9,711 bases of DNA from Ktedonobacter sp. (GCA_003450555.1 DMFQ01000166.1:1-9711); one strand, 5' to 3'. Positions 1 through 6,977 are shown, counted from the stretch's first letter. Made by a program: numbers and translations. The notes: generated from the sequence alone by a model not told the origin.

Positions 1-188
1 ACCTCACGCGTCTCCGGGTGTTTCTGATAATGTAATAGTGGGCTAACTGTTACAGCTAGCATGACAGCATAATGATTGATCCACAGCTACATGCTTGTTG
101 CTTCCTCGGTTATAGAGTTCACTGCTTCATCGCTGTAAGGAGGTACTACACATTGTTACTTATTCAGTATCAGAATCCCCCTATCATC

Positions 189-689
189 CTACTTCTCTTC
201 TTTCAAGATAAGAAACGATCGAGGCAAGAGCCAGAGAGCAAGCAGGATCAACCCAAGCGAAACGAGGAACGTGATCAATAAGTTCGCGTCTCCCTCGACT
301 CCAGCCACACGCAAAGCAGCGTACAGACCAATTGCCACTAGTATTATCGCCGCCAGGGTCGCCCATATTCCTGAAAGAGCGAACAGAACCTGCTGGTTAT
401 ATTCCTGCCTGCCACCGTCTTTCTTCTCTTCCTTCAAAGTAAGAAACGATCGAGGTAAGAGCCACAGAGCAAGAAGGATTACTCCAAGCGAAACGAGGAG
501 GGTAATCAGCAGGTTCTCGTTGCTCTCTACCCCAGCCACTCTGAGGCTCTCAGAGAGCCCAAATGCCGCTATAATCACCACTACCAGGCTCAACCACATG
601 ATCAAGGTAGCCTGGAGGACTCGCTGAAGATACCCCATTGCGGCGTTCTCGCCTCTGGTTTCACGATCATCTGCGACTTCTCCCCTCAT
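189..689 (-). CDS. Small membrane protein made of two tandem two-helix repeats
   Basis: Unrecognised 166-residue integral membrane protein. Residues 31-89 and 108-166 are two copies of one 59-residue unit. Each has a first hydrophobic helix, the conserved motif LRVAGVE, an N-L-L-I-T segment, a second helix, and an ending LALWLLPRSFL followed by LKEEK. Four transmembrane helices are therefore expected. The linker at 90-107 is polar (GGRQEYNQQ). The ATG at 689 is preceded at good spacing by AAAGGAGG, which lies inside the end of the upstream gene. The start overlaps that gene's stop as ATGA, so translation is probably coupled. A second Met at residue 18 (MGYLQR) is a less likely start because it lacks this Shine-Dalgarno sequence. 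No catalytic motif is visible. It could be a membrane-anchoring or stress-related small protein, but no function can be assigned. Confidence 0.8.
   Translation of the reverse strand: MRGEVADDRETRGENAAMGYLQRVLQATLIMWLSLVVVIIAAFGLSESLRVAGVESNENLLITLLVSLGVILLALWLLPRSFLTLKEEKKDGGRQEYNQQVLFALSGIWATLAAIILVAIGLYAALRVAGVEGDANLLITFLVSLGLILLALWLLPRSFLILKEEK
192..368 (-). repeat. Intragenic tandem repeat, copy 2 (C-terminal)
   Basis: This is the second copy of a unit that starts 231 bases away in the same gene. It encodes residues 108-166. On the plus strand both copies carry AAGAAACGATCGAGG and CCAAGCGAAACGAGGA, so the duplication is visible in DNA as well as in protein. Confidence 0.85.
423..599 (-). 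repeat. Intragenic tandem repeat, copy 1 (N-terminal)
   Basis: This is the first copy of the 59-codon unit, encoding residues 31-89. It has diverged from the other copy mostly in the first helix. The second helix and the LLPRSFL..LKEEK tail are nearly unchanged. Confidence 0.85.
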
Positions 690-1273
690 GGTGTATGTTC
701 CTCCTTTTCGCTCCTGCTCCCGACCATTGCTCTGCGTTCTTTTGCATAGTCAAAGAGGGAATAGGCAAGGATGAAGACGTACATCGATGCTGTGACAAGC
801 GCTGCAAGGAGAAAAAAAGGTGGTTGGTTCCCGACTATCCGCAGAACCAATTCATAGATGGCGGTGACTACGAGAAAGATGAAGGTAACTGTAGCTATGC
901 CTCTGAGAGAGAGCAATGTGGCGTTTAGCAACTGCTTCGATCCAGTCTGAAACCCTTGTGTTGAGCGGGACCTTCTAGAGAACGGAATGAATAAAAACAC
1001 CAGCGTCACCACGAAGCCGATTCCCAGTGCAAGAAAGGAAAGCTGCTTGATAAGTGCCAGTATATTTTGAGCAAAGGCGTCCTGTTGTCTCACGGCACTA
1101 TAAAAAAAAGCGTCCTGTTCAACAATACCGGCTAAAAATAACTCTAGTGCCCTCTGAAGTAATACGTCTGCTCCAAAGGCAAGTACAAAGACAATAATCA
1201 CTGAAGCAAGGAGTTGAAGCAGTGGCGCTGGCTCCCTGAGTCGGGGAACTCGCCTGGATAAGGAATGGTTCAT
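686..1273 (-). CDS. Polytopic membrane protein of unknown function, first gene of a two-gene operon
   Basis: A 195-residue protein with four hydrophobic helices at about residues 20-40, 76-98, 125-146 and 152-174. The N-terminus is short and basic (RRVPRLRE), a basic loop (SRRSRS) follows helix 2, and the tail is charged (SRSEKEEHTP). The basic loop suggests that both termini and the central loop are cytoplasmic. The ATG at 1273 is preceded by GGGGAGG about 8 nt upstream, which supports this start. The stop overlaps the start of the next gene by 4 nt (ATGA), so the two are almost certainly co-translated and may form a complex. No family was recognised. The overall layout is like that of small bacterial membrane proteins of the DUF type, with no enzymatic motif. 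Confidence 0.8.
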   Translation of the reverse strand: MNHSLSRRVPRLREPAPLLQLLASVIIVFVLAFGADVLLQRALELFLAGIVEQDAFFYSAVRQQDAFAQNILALIKQLSFLALGIGFVVTLVFLFIPFSRRSRSTQGFQTGSKQLLNATLLSLRGIATVTFIFLVVTAIYELVLRIVGNQPPFFLLAALVTASMYVFILAYSLFDYAKERRAMVGSRSEKEEHTP

Positions 1274-1710
1274 TACCGTTTTCCTCCCCTACACTACTGG
1301 TAGCCTACAGAAGAAACATACACCTAATACTATCATAGCGTTGGGCTGCCAATCCCCAGCACGACCATTCATCGTACCGCTTTCTTTGGTCTGGCCTGTT
1401 AGCTTCCATCCACTGGCTCTCTTTGGAGAACGATGAGGTTGACCAACTGATCATCAGGATTTCAGGCCACTCGTTGTTTTACATATCAAGAATTGAACGG
1501 CTTCTTATTGCTACACTGTAGCAACACCGACGATGTACAGCGAATAATGAGACACAGCAACGGCTCATTTGAGCGTGAAACGGACGCCAGTAAACAACGG
1601 CGAGCAGCTTTTGGTGTTTTCAACTCTCCTCACCCATTCTCTCATAACGATCAACAGGAACTATACATCCTAATAGCAACTCGTCTACGAGACCTATTAT
1701 GAATATGGAT
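1274..1710. other. Intergenic stretch without a convincing gene
   Basis: Apart from the repeat at 1455-1498, no supported gene was found. A plus-strand 69-codon frame (1493-1702) begins with TTG, has no Shine-Dalgarno sequence and encodes nothing recognisable. The minus strand is interrupted by several stops. The stretch lies between the promoter side of the membrane-protein operon and an IS remnant, so it may be decayed mobile-element DNA. Confidence 0.5.
1455..1498 (+). repeat. Dispersed IS-end-like repeat related to the hairpin at 4972-5094
   Basis: This 44-nt stretch starts with CAGGATTTCAGGCCACTC. It aligns without gaps to the reverse complement of 5051-5094 at 34 of 44 positions by my hand count. 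The match includes 17 of the first 18 bases and the internal block ATCAAGA. This is the pattern expected for the end of one family of insertion sequences or miniature elements. It could be an orphan end of the element that left the transposase remnant at 1711-1893, but that link is only proximity. Confidence 0.6.
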
Positions 1711-1893
1711 TTAGGATAACCAGACCACGCTGACCGTGCCCAGGGTCAGACCTTGCCAGTTTCCGTGCGTGAGAAAGTGCCGATCCAGCAGGCTGGCGAC
1801 CTGCATGCGTTCGAGTTGCGCCAACAAGATCGGGAGGTCGTCCACTCGTTCCGTCTTGAGATGTTCTCTTTCGTTTATGGTGCTAGTGTTACT
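1711..1893 (-). pseudogene. Remnant of an IS1634-like (IS4 superfamily) transposase N-terminus
   Basis: The minus strand reads open from 1893 to a TAA at 1711-1713 and encodes about 60 residues. They contain TERVDDLPILLAQLERMQ, then LLDRHFLTHGNWQGL and GTVSVVWLS. From memory, a VDD-P-LLAQ segment followed by H-x-THGNWQGL is the N-terminal signature of IS1634-like transposases common in Chloroflexota and cyanobacteria. No ATG precedes it (a GTG lies at the V of RVDD), and the rest of a roughly 500-residue transposase is missing. It is a truncated fossil, not a working gene. Confidence 0.6.
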
Positions 1894-1936
1894 TCAATCT
1901 TGCTAACTGTCCAGTAAAATGAGCGAACCATGAGTA

Positions 1937-4381
1937 TTATTGCTTAACAATACTAAATTGGGCAACTGCATTCCCTGTGGCTTCGAAATATTGGATGAGA
2001 ACATCATGATAACCTGCCAATGGATAGGTAAGGGTAGCAGTTTTTGTGGTGGCAGGATGAATACCATTGTTGTCAATAACGAGCTGCCCATCTACCCACA
2101 CTTGCATACCATCGTCTGAAGTTGCAGTCAATTTACTTGGTCCTTGGCGAAAGAACTGGCGACTATGCCAAATAATTGAGAAGTTATCTACGGGACTAGC
2201 ACCAAATGGACCGCCAGTACCCCAATTGTTGTTGATTGTTGCATCACAACGTTTGATTGCCGGAGTACCTGTCCAGGTCCGATTTTTATAATAGTGCGCC
2301 CAATAGCTCCCTGCCGGACAAAAGTTTGGCCAGACATTGACTCGGGTAGTTGCATTCGCTCCCGATGAATCGAATGCAGTCAACTCGAATTCAAGCCAAA
2401 CCCAATCACCACTTGTATCAGGAGCGGTTACCGAACCAATCGTGCCGGTAAAAGTATCAAATGGGTGAGTATGGCAAATTTGCGTATTTCCCGGAGTAAC
2501 AGGAGGACAATGATGCAAAATGACATTCCATTGCAAAGATTCACCGCTTAGCGTTCCGTCTTCCGGATCGGTTGCTGAACCTGTAACAGTAATGACCTGG
2601 TTAGCTGCAAAGCCAGACCCATCGGTTGGTTGAGAAATTTGCGGTACCGGTGGTTTATTGGCGCTCGTGATGCTCAATTTGGCAACCGCCTTTCCAGTCG
2701 CTTCGTAGTATTTTACGAGAACATCATGGAAACCGTCGGTAGTACATGTGAGGGTAGCGGTCTTTGTAGTAGCTGGATGGATGCCGTTGTTGTTGATCAC
2801 CAACTGCCCATCCACCCACACCTGCATCCCGTCATCTGATGTGGAAGACAACGTATTTATCCCTTTAGTGAAGTACTGACTGCCACTCCAGCTAACCGAA
2901 AAGTTGTCTACCGGACTGGTGCCAAATGGACCACCTGTGCCCCAATCATTGTTGATAGTATCGTCACAGCGGGTAATGGTCGGAGTGCCCGACCAGGTGC
3001 GGTTCGTGTAGTAATTCGCCAAATAATTTCCGGGAGCGCATGATGAGGCCATGCCATAGGCGATTCGGCGCACCTGACCCTTGGTAATTGAGACATAATA
3101 AAGTGCTCCATCCGGACCCATTTCGATATCAACCGGATTAGCTACCGTGGCAAATCTGATCGGTTGGTCAACAAAGTTGCCGGATGCATCGAGTGGCCAA
3201 TAGTCAATCCAGTTATGGGTATAATCACCAAAGAAATACGACCCCCTGTAGGGAGCCGGAAAAACACTCTGATCGTAAACCGGCCCACCGATTACACACG
3301 AACCAACCGTGTGGTCATAGGCAAAACTAGGAGCAGTTACTGCACTTGTCCCTTGAGTAAGCAACGTTTTGCAGATAGGGAAATTACTAAAAGCTGATTG
3401 GACAAGACTACCGTTTGGACCGCCTTCATAACATGGCCAGCCATAATTATGGTTCCCGCCAGAAACAGGGATACGATCAATTTCTTCCCAGCTATTCCAT
3501 CCAACATCACCGACAATCACACTGCCATCCGGGAGAACTGTCAAGCGGAAAGGATTACGCAATCCCAACGCAAAAACCTTGGAAGCAGGATCGTCGGCAT
3601 TCCCAGTCCAGAAAGGATTTGTTGAGACCCCTTTCCCGTCTCGTGTCATCCGGTAGATTTTACCGCCTGTCTGATTGGCCTGCTGTGAACGGGTAGAATA
3701 CACTGTCGCTGTATCGAAAGGAGAAGAATCACCATCGGAAGCGTACAGTGTATTGTTTGGACCAAAACGGATATCATCAACCATGTGCGTATCATGATCA
3801 GCAATAGTAGTCAGCAAGACCGTTTCAGAAGATGGATTTACAGTATCGCCGCTCATCTGAAACCGTGATAAATGTCCTTCCCGAGGATTGTTATTGGTAT
3901 AGATAAGGTAAATAAAACTATGAGTCGCAAAAGCAGGATCGACTGCGACACTAATTAACCCACCATCTCCTACCGGTGAAACCTGTGCTGTGAGGTCAAG
4001 AACTGCTGTAGGTTGAACGAGGTTATTCTTGACCAGACGCAGCTTGCCACCTTTTTCAGTAACCAGCAAACGTCCGTCAGGGAGAAAAGCCAGAGTCGTC
4101 GGCGTGTTGAATTGAAATTGGATAGGCAAATCTGAACCCCCGGCAATCCGTTCATCACGAAACCCAGGAGGCAATCCAGCTGCGACAGCAGGACGAACTT
4201 CTGCTTGACGACCAAATAACGATGTCGTTACGTCTGCGTTTTGCACGCTGGGAGTTACTTCCGCACGAACATGTACGATATCGTTTTCTTTCATCTTGGG
4301 TAATTTCTCAAAATAACAAATGACTGCCCATACATAATCATGGCAGAGGTCCTCTGTTCCGTCAATCCTTAAAAGTCGCAT
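1937..4381 (-). CDS. PQQ-dependent sugar dehydrogenase-type beta-propeller with two PA14 domains
   Basis: An 814-residue protein. Residues about 72-444 form a glucose/sorbosone dehydrogenase beta-propeller. Its marks are GRLLVTEKGG (103-112), GDGGL (138-142), HDTHMVDDIRFGP (196-208), GLRNPFR (273-279), GDVGWNSWEEIDR (291-303), NYGWPCYEGG (312-321) and GDY (385-387). H196 or H199 are candidates for the catalytic histidine of soluble PQQ glucose dehydrogenase, an assignment by position only. Residues 449-572 and 689-813 are PA14 domains, which often bind carbohydrate. Between them lies an Ig-like domain (about 575-685) with HHC and CHTHPFDTF. The family oxidises aldoses in the periplasm or outside the cell, passing electrons from PQQ to an acceptor. 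The N-terminal 50 residues are charged and polar and show no signal peptide, which is odd for such a protein. The ATG at 4381 lacks a strong Shine-Dalgarno sequence and lies inside the upstream gene, so coupled translation or a chimeric 5' end is possible. The next ATG is at residue 30 (MKENDI). Confidence 0.85.
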   Translation of the reverse strand: MRLLRIDGTEDLCHDYVWAVICYFEKLPKMKENDIVHVRAEVTPSVQNADVTTSLFGRQAEVRPAVAAGLPPGFRDERIAGGSDLPIQFQFNTPTTLAFLPDGRLLVTEKGGKLRLVKNNLVQPTAVLDLTAQVSPVGDGGLISVAVDPAFATHSFIYLIYTNNNPREGHLSRFQMSGDTVNPSSETVLLTTIADHDTHMVDDIRFGPNNTLYASDGDSSPFDTATVYSTRSQQANQTGGKIYRMTRDGKGVSTNPFWTGNADDPASKVFALGLRNPFRLTVLPDGSVIVGDVGWNSWEEIDRIPVSGGNHNYGWPCYEGGPNGSLVQSAFSNFPICKTLLTQGTSAVTAPSFAYDHTVGSCVIGGPVYDQSVFPAPYRGSYFFGDYTHNWIDYWPLDASGNFVDQPIRFATVANPVDIEMGPDGALYYVSITKGQVRRIAYGMASSCAPGNYLANYYTNRTWSGTPTITRCDDTINNDWGTGGPFGTSPVDNFSVSWSGSQYFTKGINTLSSTSDDGMQVWVDGQLVINNNGIHPATTKTATLTCTTDGFHDVLVKYYEATGKAVAKLSITSANKPPVPQISQPTDGSGFAANQVITVTGSATDPEDGTLSGESLQWNVILHHCPPVTPGNTQICHTHPFDTFTGTIGSVTAPDTSGDWVWLEFELTAFDSSGANATTRVNVWPNFCPAGSYWAHYYKNRTWTGTPAIKRCDATINNNWGTGGPFGASPVDNFSIIWHSRQFFRQGPSKLTATSDDGMQVWVDGQLVIDNNGIHPATTKTATLTYPLAGYHDVLIQYFEATGNAVAQFSIVKQ
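1943..2317 (-). repeat. PA14-coding repeat, copy 2
   Basis: Encodes the second PA14 domain (residues 689-813). Shared with copy 1 are NNWGTGGPFG-like, SPVDNFS, TSDDGMQVWVDGQLVI, NNGIHPATTKTATLT and YHDVL..Y-EATG blocks. The conserved aspartates in TSDDGMQVWVDG are the usual PA14 core. Confidence 0.85.
2666..3037 (-). repeat. PA14-coding repeat, copy 1
   Basis: Encodes the first PA14 domain (residues 449-572). It is closely similar to copy 2 in both protein and DNA, with blocks such as GAGAACATCATG shared on the plus strand. Domain duplication within the gene is the simplest origin. Confidence 0.85.
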
Positions 4382-4751
4382 CTACCGCTTCTCTGGCTAT
4401 CTTTTGAGCGAGTGAAATTACATCAGCGCTTGTATTCTCTTGTTCTCCCGGTGCGTGCTTTGGCAAACTGATCTCTTCATATGCCTTATGAGCCGCCGCC
4501 CGCAACTTTACGATTTGTCCACCCGATAGCAACTGCTCAACCAGCTTGAGAAATTCGTCAAGTTCATCCCGTGACGAGAAGCCGTCCCCACGGATTATTA
4601 CAGGGAGTACTTTTTTCATCTGGGTAGGACGTACACAGTTGCCTATCCCAGAGATATCCGAAAGGTGACACTTGCGTCCAGTGGTTATCGCTACATCCTC
4701 GGCTAATGCTACATTCGTCTCAAAGCCTGCCCGATGCTTAGACGTATGCAA
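4362..4751 (-). CDS. Unrecognised small protein overlapping the dehydrogenase start
   Basis: A 129-residue frame from a TTG at 4751 that ends 20 nt inside the following dehydrogenase gene. No family was recognised. The C-terminal half is charged and helical (SRDELDEFLKLVEQLLSGGQ, then LRAAAHKAYEEIS and LAQKIAREAVDA). The N-terminal half contains a GRKCHLSDISGIGNC motif with two cysteines. The start is uncertain. TTG 4751 has no Shine-Dalgarno sequence, and neither does ATG 4619 (MKKVLPVI). The frame stays open to 4826 and reads on sensibly upstream (GRLVRRNRTNPVLARLL). There a GGAGG at 4816-4820 sits 10 nt before an ATC-ATA pair rather than an ATG. The gene is therefore either started at a non-standard codon or a decayed remnant of a longer one. 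The overlap suggests co-transcription with the dehydrogenase. Confidence 0.45.
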   Translation of the reverse strand: MHTSKHRAGFETNVALAEDVAITTGRKCHLSDISGIGNCVRPTQMKKVLPVIIRGDGFSSRDELDEFLKLVEQLLSGGQIVKLRAAAHKAYEEISLPKHAPGEQENTSADVISLAQKIAREAVDATFKD

Positions 4752-4971
4752 TAATCGAGCTAGGACCGGGTTTGTGCGATTGCGGCGTACGAGCCGCCCT
4801 ATGATAGCGAAATTGCCTCCGTTACACTATCAGGTCTAAATCCCCCGCATGGTCCCGTCTGACTCCTGCGCGTCAGGATATAAAGCCACCCGATACTGAA
4901 AGTTCCAACAACCCCACTTTCGATATTACATGTAGTCTATACGGTATTTGCTGCATCTGTCAATGCTTTGC
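4752..4971. other. Intergenic stretch upstream of two divergent genes
   Basis: Apart from the possible 5' extension of the small gene (to 4826), nothing is supported here. TCCTG-cgcgt-CAGGA at 4864-4878 is a five-base-pair hairpin too short to call. The promoter of the minus-strand small gene and dehydrogenase should lie here, but no good -35/-10 pair stood out. Confidence 0.4.
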
Positions 4972-5094
4972 CAGGGTTTCAGACCACACCGCTTTACGTG
5001 TGTAAACTGGGACGATGAGTACTTTCTCCGTGCTGCCAGGGACATACTCAGTCCCAATCTTGATCTGCAAAAATGGGAGTGGCCTGAAACCCTG
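4972..5094. repeat. 123-nt long imperfect hairpin, miniature-element-like
   Basis: The ends are inverted copies: CAGGGTTTCAGACCAC at 4972-4987 pairs with 5079-5094 at 15 of 16 positions. Further in, GGGAC (5009-5013) pairs with GTCCC (5051-5055) and TGAGTA (5016-5021) with TACTCA (5045-5050), so the whole stretch can fold on itself around a loop of about 23 nt. The right arm is related over 44 nt to 1455-1498, so this is a repeat family rather than a local palindrome. A 9-nt direct repeat TGCATCTGT lies outside both arms (4952-4960 and 5099-5107) but at unequal distances, so it is not a clean target duplication. A MITE-like element, two head-to-head IS ends, or an RNA hairpin are all possible. 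Confidence 0.65.
4993..5006. promoter_or_regulatory. Short palindrome TTTAC-N4-GTAAA
   Basis: A perfect 5+5 palindrome with a four-base spacer (TTTACGTGTGTAAA) inside the left half of the hairpin element, about 175 nt before the downstream gene start. It resembles a repressor half-site pair, but nothing else supports regulator binding. Confidence 0.2.
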
Positions 5095-5121
5095 TTCATG
5101 CATCTGTAAATTTCCCTGTAT

Positions 5122-5149
5122 CTAACAGACAAGCAAGTACGTGTATAAA
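5122..5149 (+). promoter_or_regulatory. Weak candidate promoter of the DUF4397-sortase gene
   Basis: CTAACA (5122-5127) and TATAAA (5144-5149) are separated by 16 nt, which would give a leader of about 25 nt before the ATG at 5181. The -35 box is poor. An alternative -10, TACAAT at 5154-5159, has no partner at -35. Confidence 0.3.
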
Positions 5150-5180
5150 GAGGTACAATAGAGTGAAGGAGGAGACCTTG

Positions 5181-6977
5181 ATGAAGCTTATCTATGCACG
5201 CTTGGTACGGCGAGTGTTTTTGACATTCGGTCTGCTCGCTTTACTGCTCCTCCTTGGGACCCAGGCCCTCCCCGCTTCTGCTGAGAGTCCCTCATTTGTA
5301 CGCATCATGAATGCTTCACCTGATGTTGGAACGGTAGATATTTTCGTGGATGGTGCAAAGTTCCTGGGTAGTGCGACGTTTGCAACCGTCACTGACTACC
5401 TCCAACTGCCAGCAGGGCACCATAGGGTGCAGGCTGCACTTATTGCTAAAAGCGTTGGTGCAGTAGTGATTGCACAGACGCTCTCTGTCCAGGCTGGTAA
5501 CGCCTATACAGTGGCAGCCATCGGGACCACATCCACTGGTTTCTCGCTGCAGGTCTTTGTAGATAATAATCTGATGGCGAGTGGCATGGCCAAAGTCCGC
5601 GTCTATCAGCTTTCACCACGGCCAGTCTCTGTGAGCATCGCAACAGCCACACATACGCTCATTGGGGTCTTGTCCTATCCGCAAGCCAGTAATTACATCA
5701 GATTACCGGCCAATCTCTATACGTTCACGGTAAGCTCAACTCAGCCTTCCCTTTCCCTTCTGGATCAGGTGACCCTGAGGACCAACACAGTGTCCAGTAT
5801 CTTTCTCGTCGGGGTGTTCCATGGAACACCCCCGCTGCAGTTGGTTGTTGTCCAGGTCAAGGGACTGCCGAGTATGTCTGGTACTGGAAGTGATCCAAAC
5901 GCGCTGGCGACCAACGCGTCCCAGTTCACACCGCTGGCTCCCTGGCCATTGGGAGTGCTCGCTTTGGGAGGAATGAGTGTTGGGGTACTCACTCGTCTCT
6001 GGCCCTTCAGCCGTCAAAGGACCAGGGGCCGTCCTCCTCGGCTGTACCGAACTCTGCTCACCGCCGTGGTGGCTCTTGCCCTCACGGCGACTGGACTGTC
6101 GCTCGCTTCTACCACGGCGAGCCCGACTCCTGCGCCACCCATGCGCTTGCTCATTCCTGCTATCGGTGTCAATGCCCCGATCGAGTCGGTGGGAGCTCGA
6201 TCAGACGGCGCGATGGAAACGCCGGGGCAGAGTCCCTGGAACGATGTCGGATGGTACAATGCAGGTCCGCGTCCAGGCGAACGGGGGAGTGCTGTGATTG
6301 CTGGGCACCTGAATCGCCCTGGTGGAAACCCAGCGGTGTTTTGGCGTCTGCGCGACCTCCATGTCGGCGACACCATGCTGGTCGTGGCTGCTCAGGGGAA
6401 GACGCTGCGTTTCCATGTTACGCGTATTATGTTCTATTCGCCACAAGAGGCCCCCGTCCAGGATATTTTTGGGAATACGGCTGGCAGCTTTCTGAATTTG
6501 ACGACCTGTGCAGGGGATTGGATTCCTACTCAGCACCAGACGGCCTTGCGCGTCGTTGTGTATACTGCCTTAGCTGGACAAACGCCAGCATCTACTCCGA
6601 CTGTTACTCCCACCGCAACGCCTCAGAACGGTCTCTCTCCTGCTGGAACATATAACGGGTCGATGTATGATGAGACGAAGCAGCAGACAACAAACATCTC
6701 GGTGTTTATAAAGCAAAGCAAGGGGAGGGCTGACTTTAGCGGAACGTTTACGGTGACGTCTCCTTCACGGGGGGCCTATCCGCTGAGTGGGAAGGTGGAT
6801 CTGCAGGGTAACTTTGCTTTTACGGTGCAGCAACCGGGCGGTCAGATGCCGCTTTACTTTTATGGAACAGTTCAACATCACCAAGATGGTGATTACCTGC
6901 ATGGGAACTTTTGCAGCAGCAGTACGAATTCGTGTAGCGTGAATACGGGATATTTTACGGTTGGGGCGAGGTATTAA
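5181..6977 (+). CDS. DUF4397 protein fused to a class F-type sortase domain
   Basis: A 598-residue envelope protein. The start chosen is the ATG at 5181, preceded by GAAGGAGGAG at 5165-5174; an upstream in-frame GTG at 5163 overlaps that Shine-Dalgarno sequence. Residues 1-34 form a signal peptide (basic YARLVRR, leucine-rich core, ASA cleavage site). DUF4397 follows at about 38-225, with two related beta units (VRIMNASPDVGTVDIFVDG and VRVYQLSPRPVSVSIA). A helix at 253-274, a basic loop (SRQRTRGRPPRLYR) and a second helix at 292-310 return the chain outside. The sortase domain (about 321-464) has IPAIGVNAPI, GPRPGERGSAVIAGH with catalytic His376, LTTC with Cys443, and LRVVV with Arg457, so the full triad is present. 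A Thr/Pro linker leads to a beta-rich domain (484-598) with two cysteines near the end. Sortases of this kind cleave a sorting signal and transfer proteins to the cell surface; the substrate is unknown. The DUF4397 fusion is unusual. Confidence 0.88.
   Translation: MKLIYARLVRRVFLTFGLLALLLLLGTQALPASAESPSFVRIMNASPDVGTVDIFVDGAKFLGSATFATVTDYLQLPAGHHRVQAALIAKSVGAVVIAQTLSVQAGNAYTVAAIGTTSTGFSLQVFVDNNLMASGMAKVRVYQLSPRPVSVSIATATHTLIGVLSYPQASNYIRLPANLYTFTVSSTQPSLSLLDQVTLRTNTVSSIFLVGVFHGTPPLQLVVVQVKGLPSMSGTGSDPNALATNASQFTPLAPWPLGVLALGGMSVGVLTRLWPFSRQRTRGRPPRLYRTLLTAVVALALTATGLSLASTTASPTPAPPMRLLIPAIGVNAPIESVGARSDGAMETPGQSPWNDVGWYNAGPRPGERGSAVIAGHLNRPGGNPAVFWRLRDLHVGDTMLVVAAQGKTLRFHVTRIMFYSPQEAPVQDIFGNTAGSFLNLTTCAGDWIPTQHQTALRVVVYTALAGQTPASTPTVTPTATPQNGLSPAGTYNGSMYDETKQQTTNISVFIKQSKGRADFSGTFTVTSPSRGAYPLSGKVDLQGNFAFTVQQPGGQMPLYFYGTVQHHQDGDYLHGNFCSSSTNSCSVNTGYFTVGARY

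Noticed and set aside
42..60. Hairpin GCTAACTG-TTA-CAGCTAGC as terminator of the membrane-protein operon
   Set aside because: Short, one mismatch, no T-run, and about 130 nt from the stop codon.
1493..1702. Plus-strand 69-codon frame
   Set aside because: TTG start, no Shine-Dalgarno sequence, no recognisable pattern; it begins inside the 44-nt repeat.
4952..5107. TGCATCTGT direct repeat as target duplication of the hairpin element
   Set aside because: The copies are 11 and 4 nt away from the arms, so they do not abut the ends as a target duplication should.
4926..5132. Minus-strand 68-codon frame
   Set aside because: It spans the hairpin element on both arms and has no recognisable protein content.
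5163..5180. GTG at 5163 as start of the sortase gene
   Set aside because: It would place the strong GAAGGAGGAG ribosome site inside the coding region; the ATG at 5181 is at proper spacing from it.
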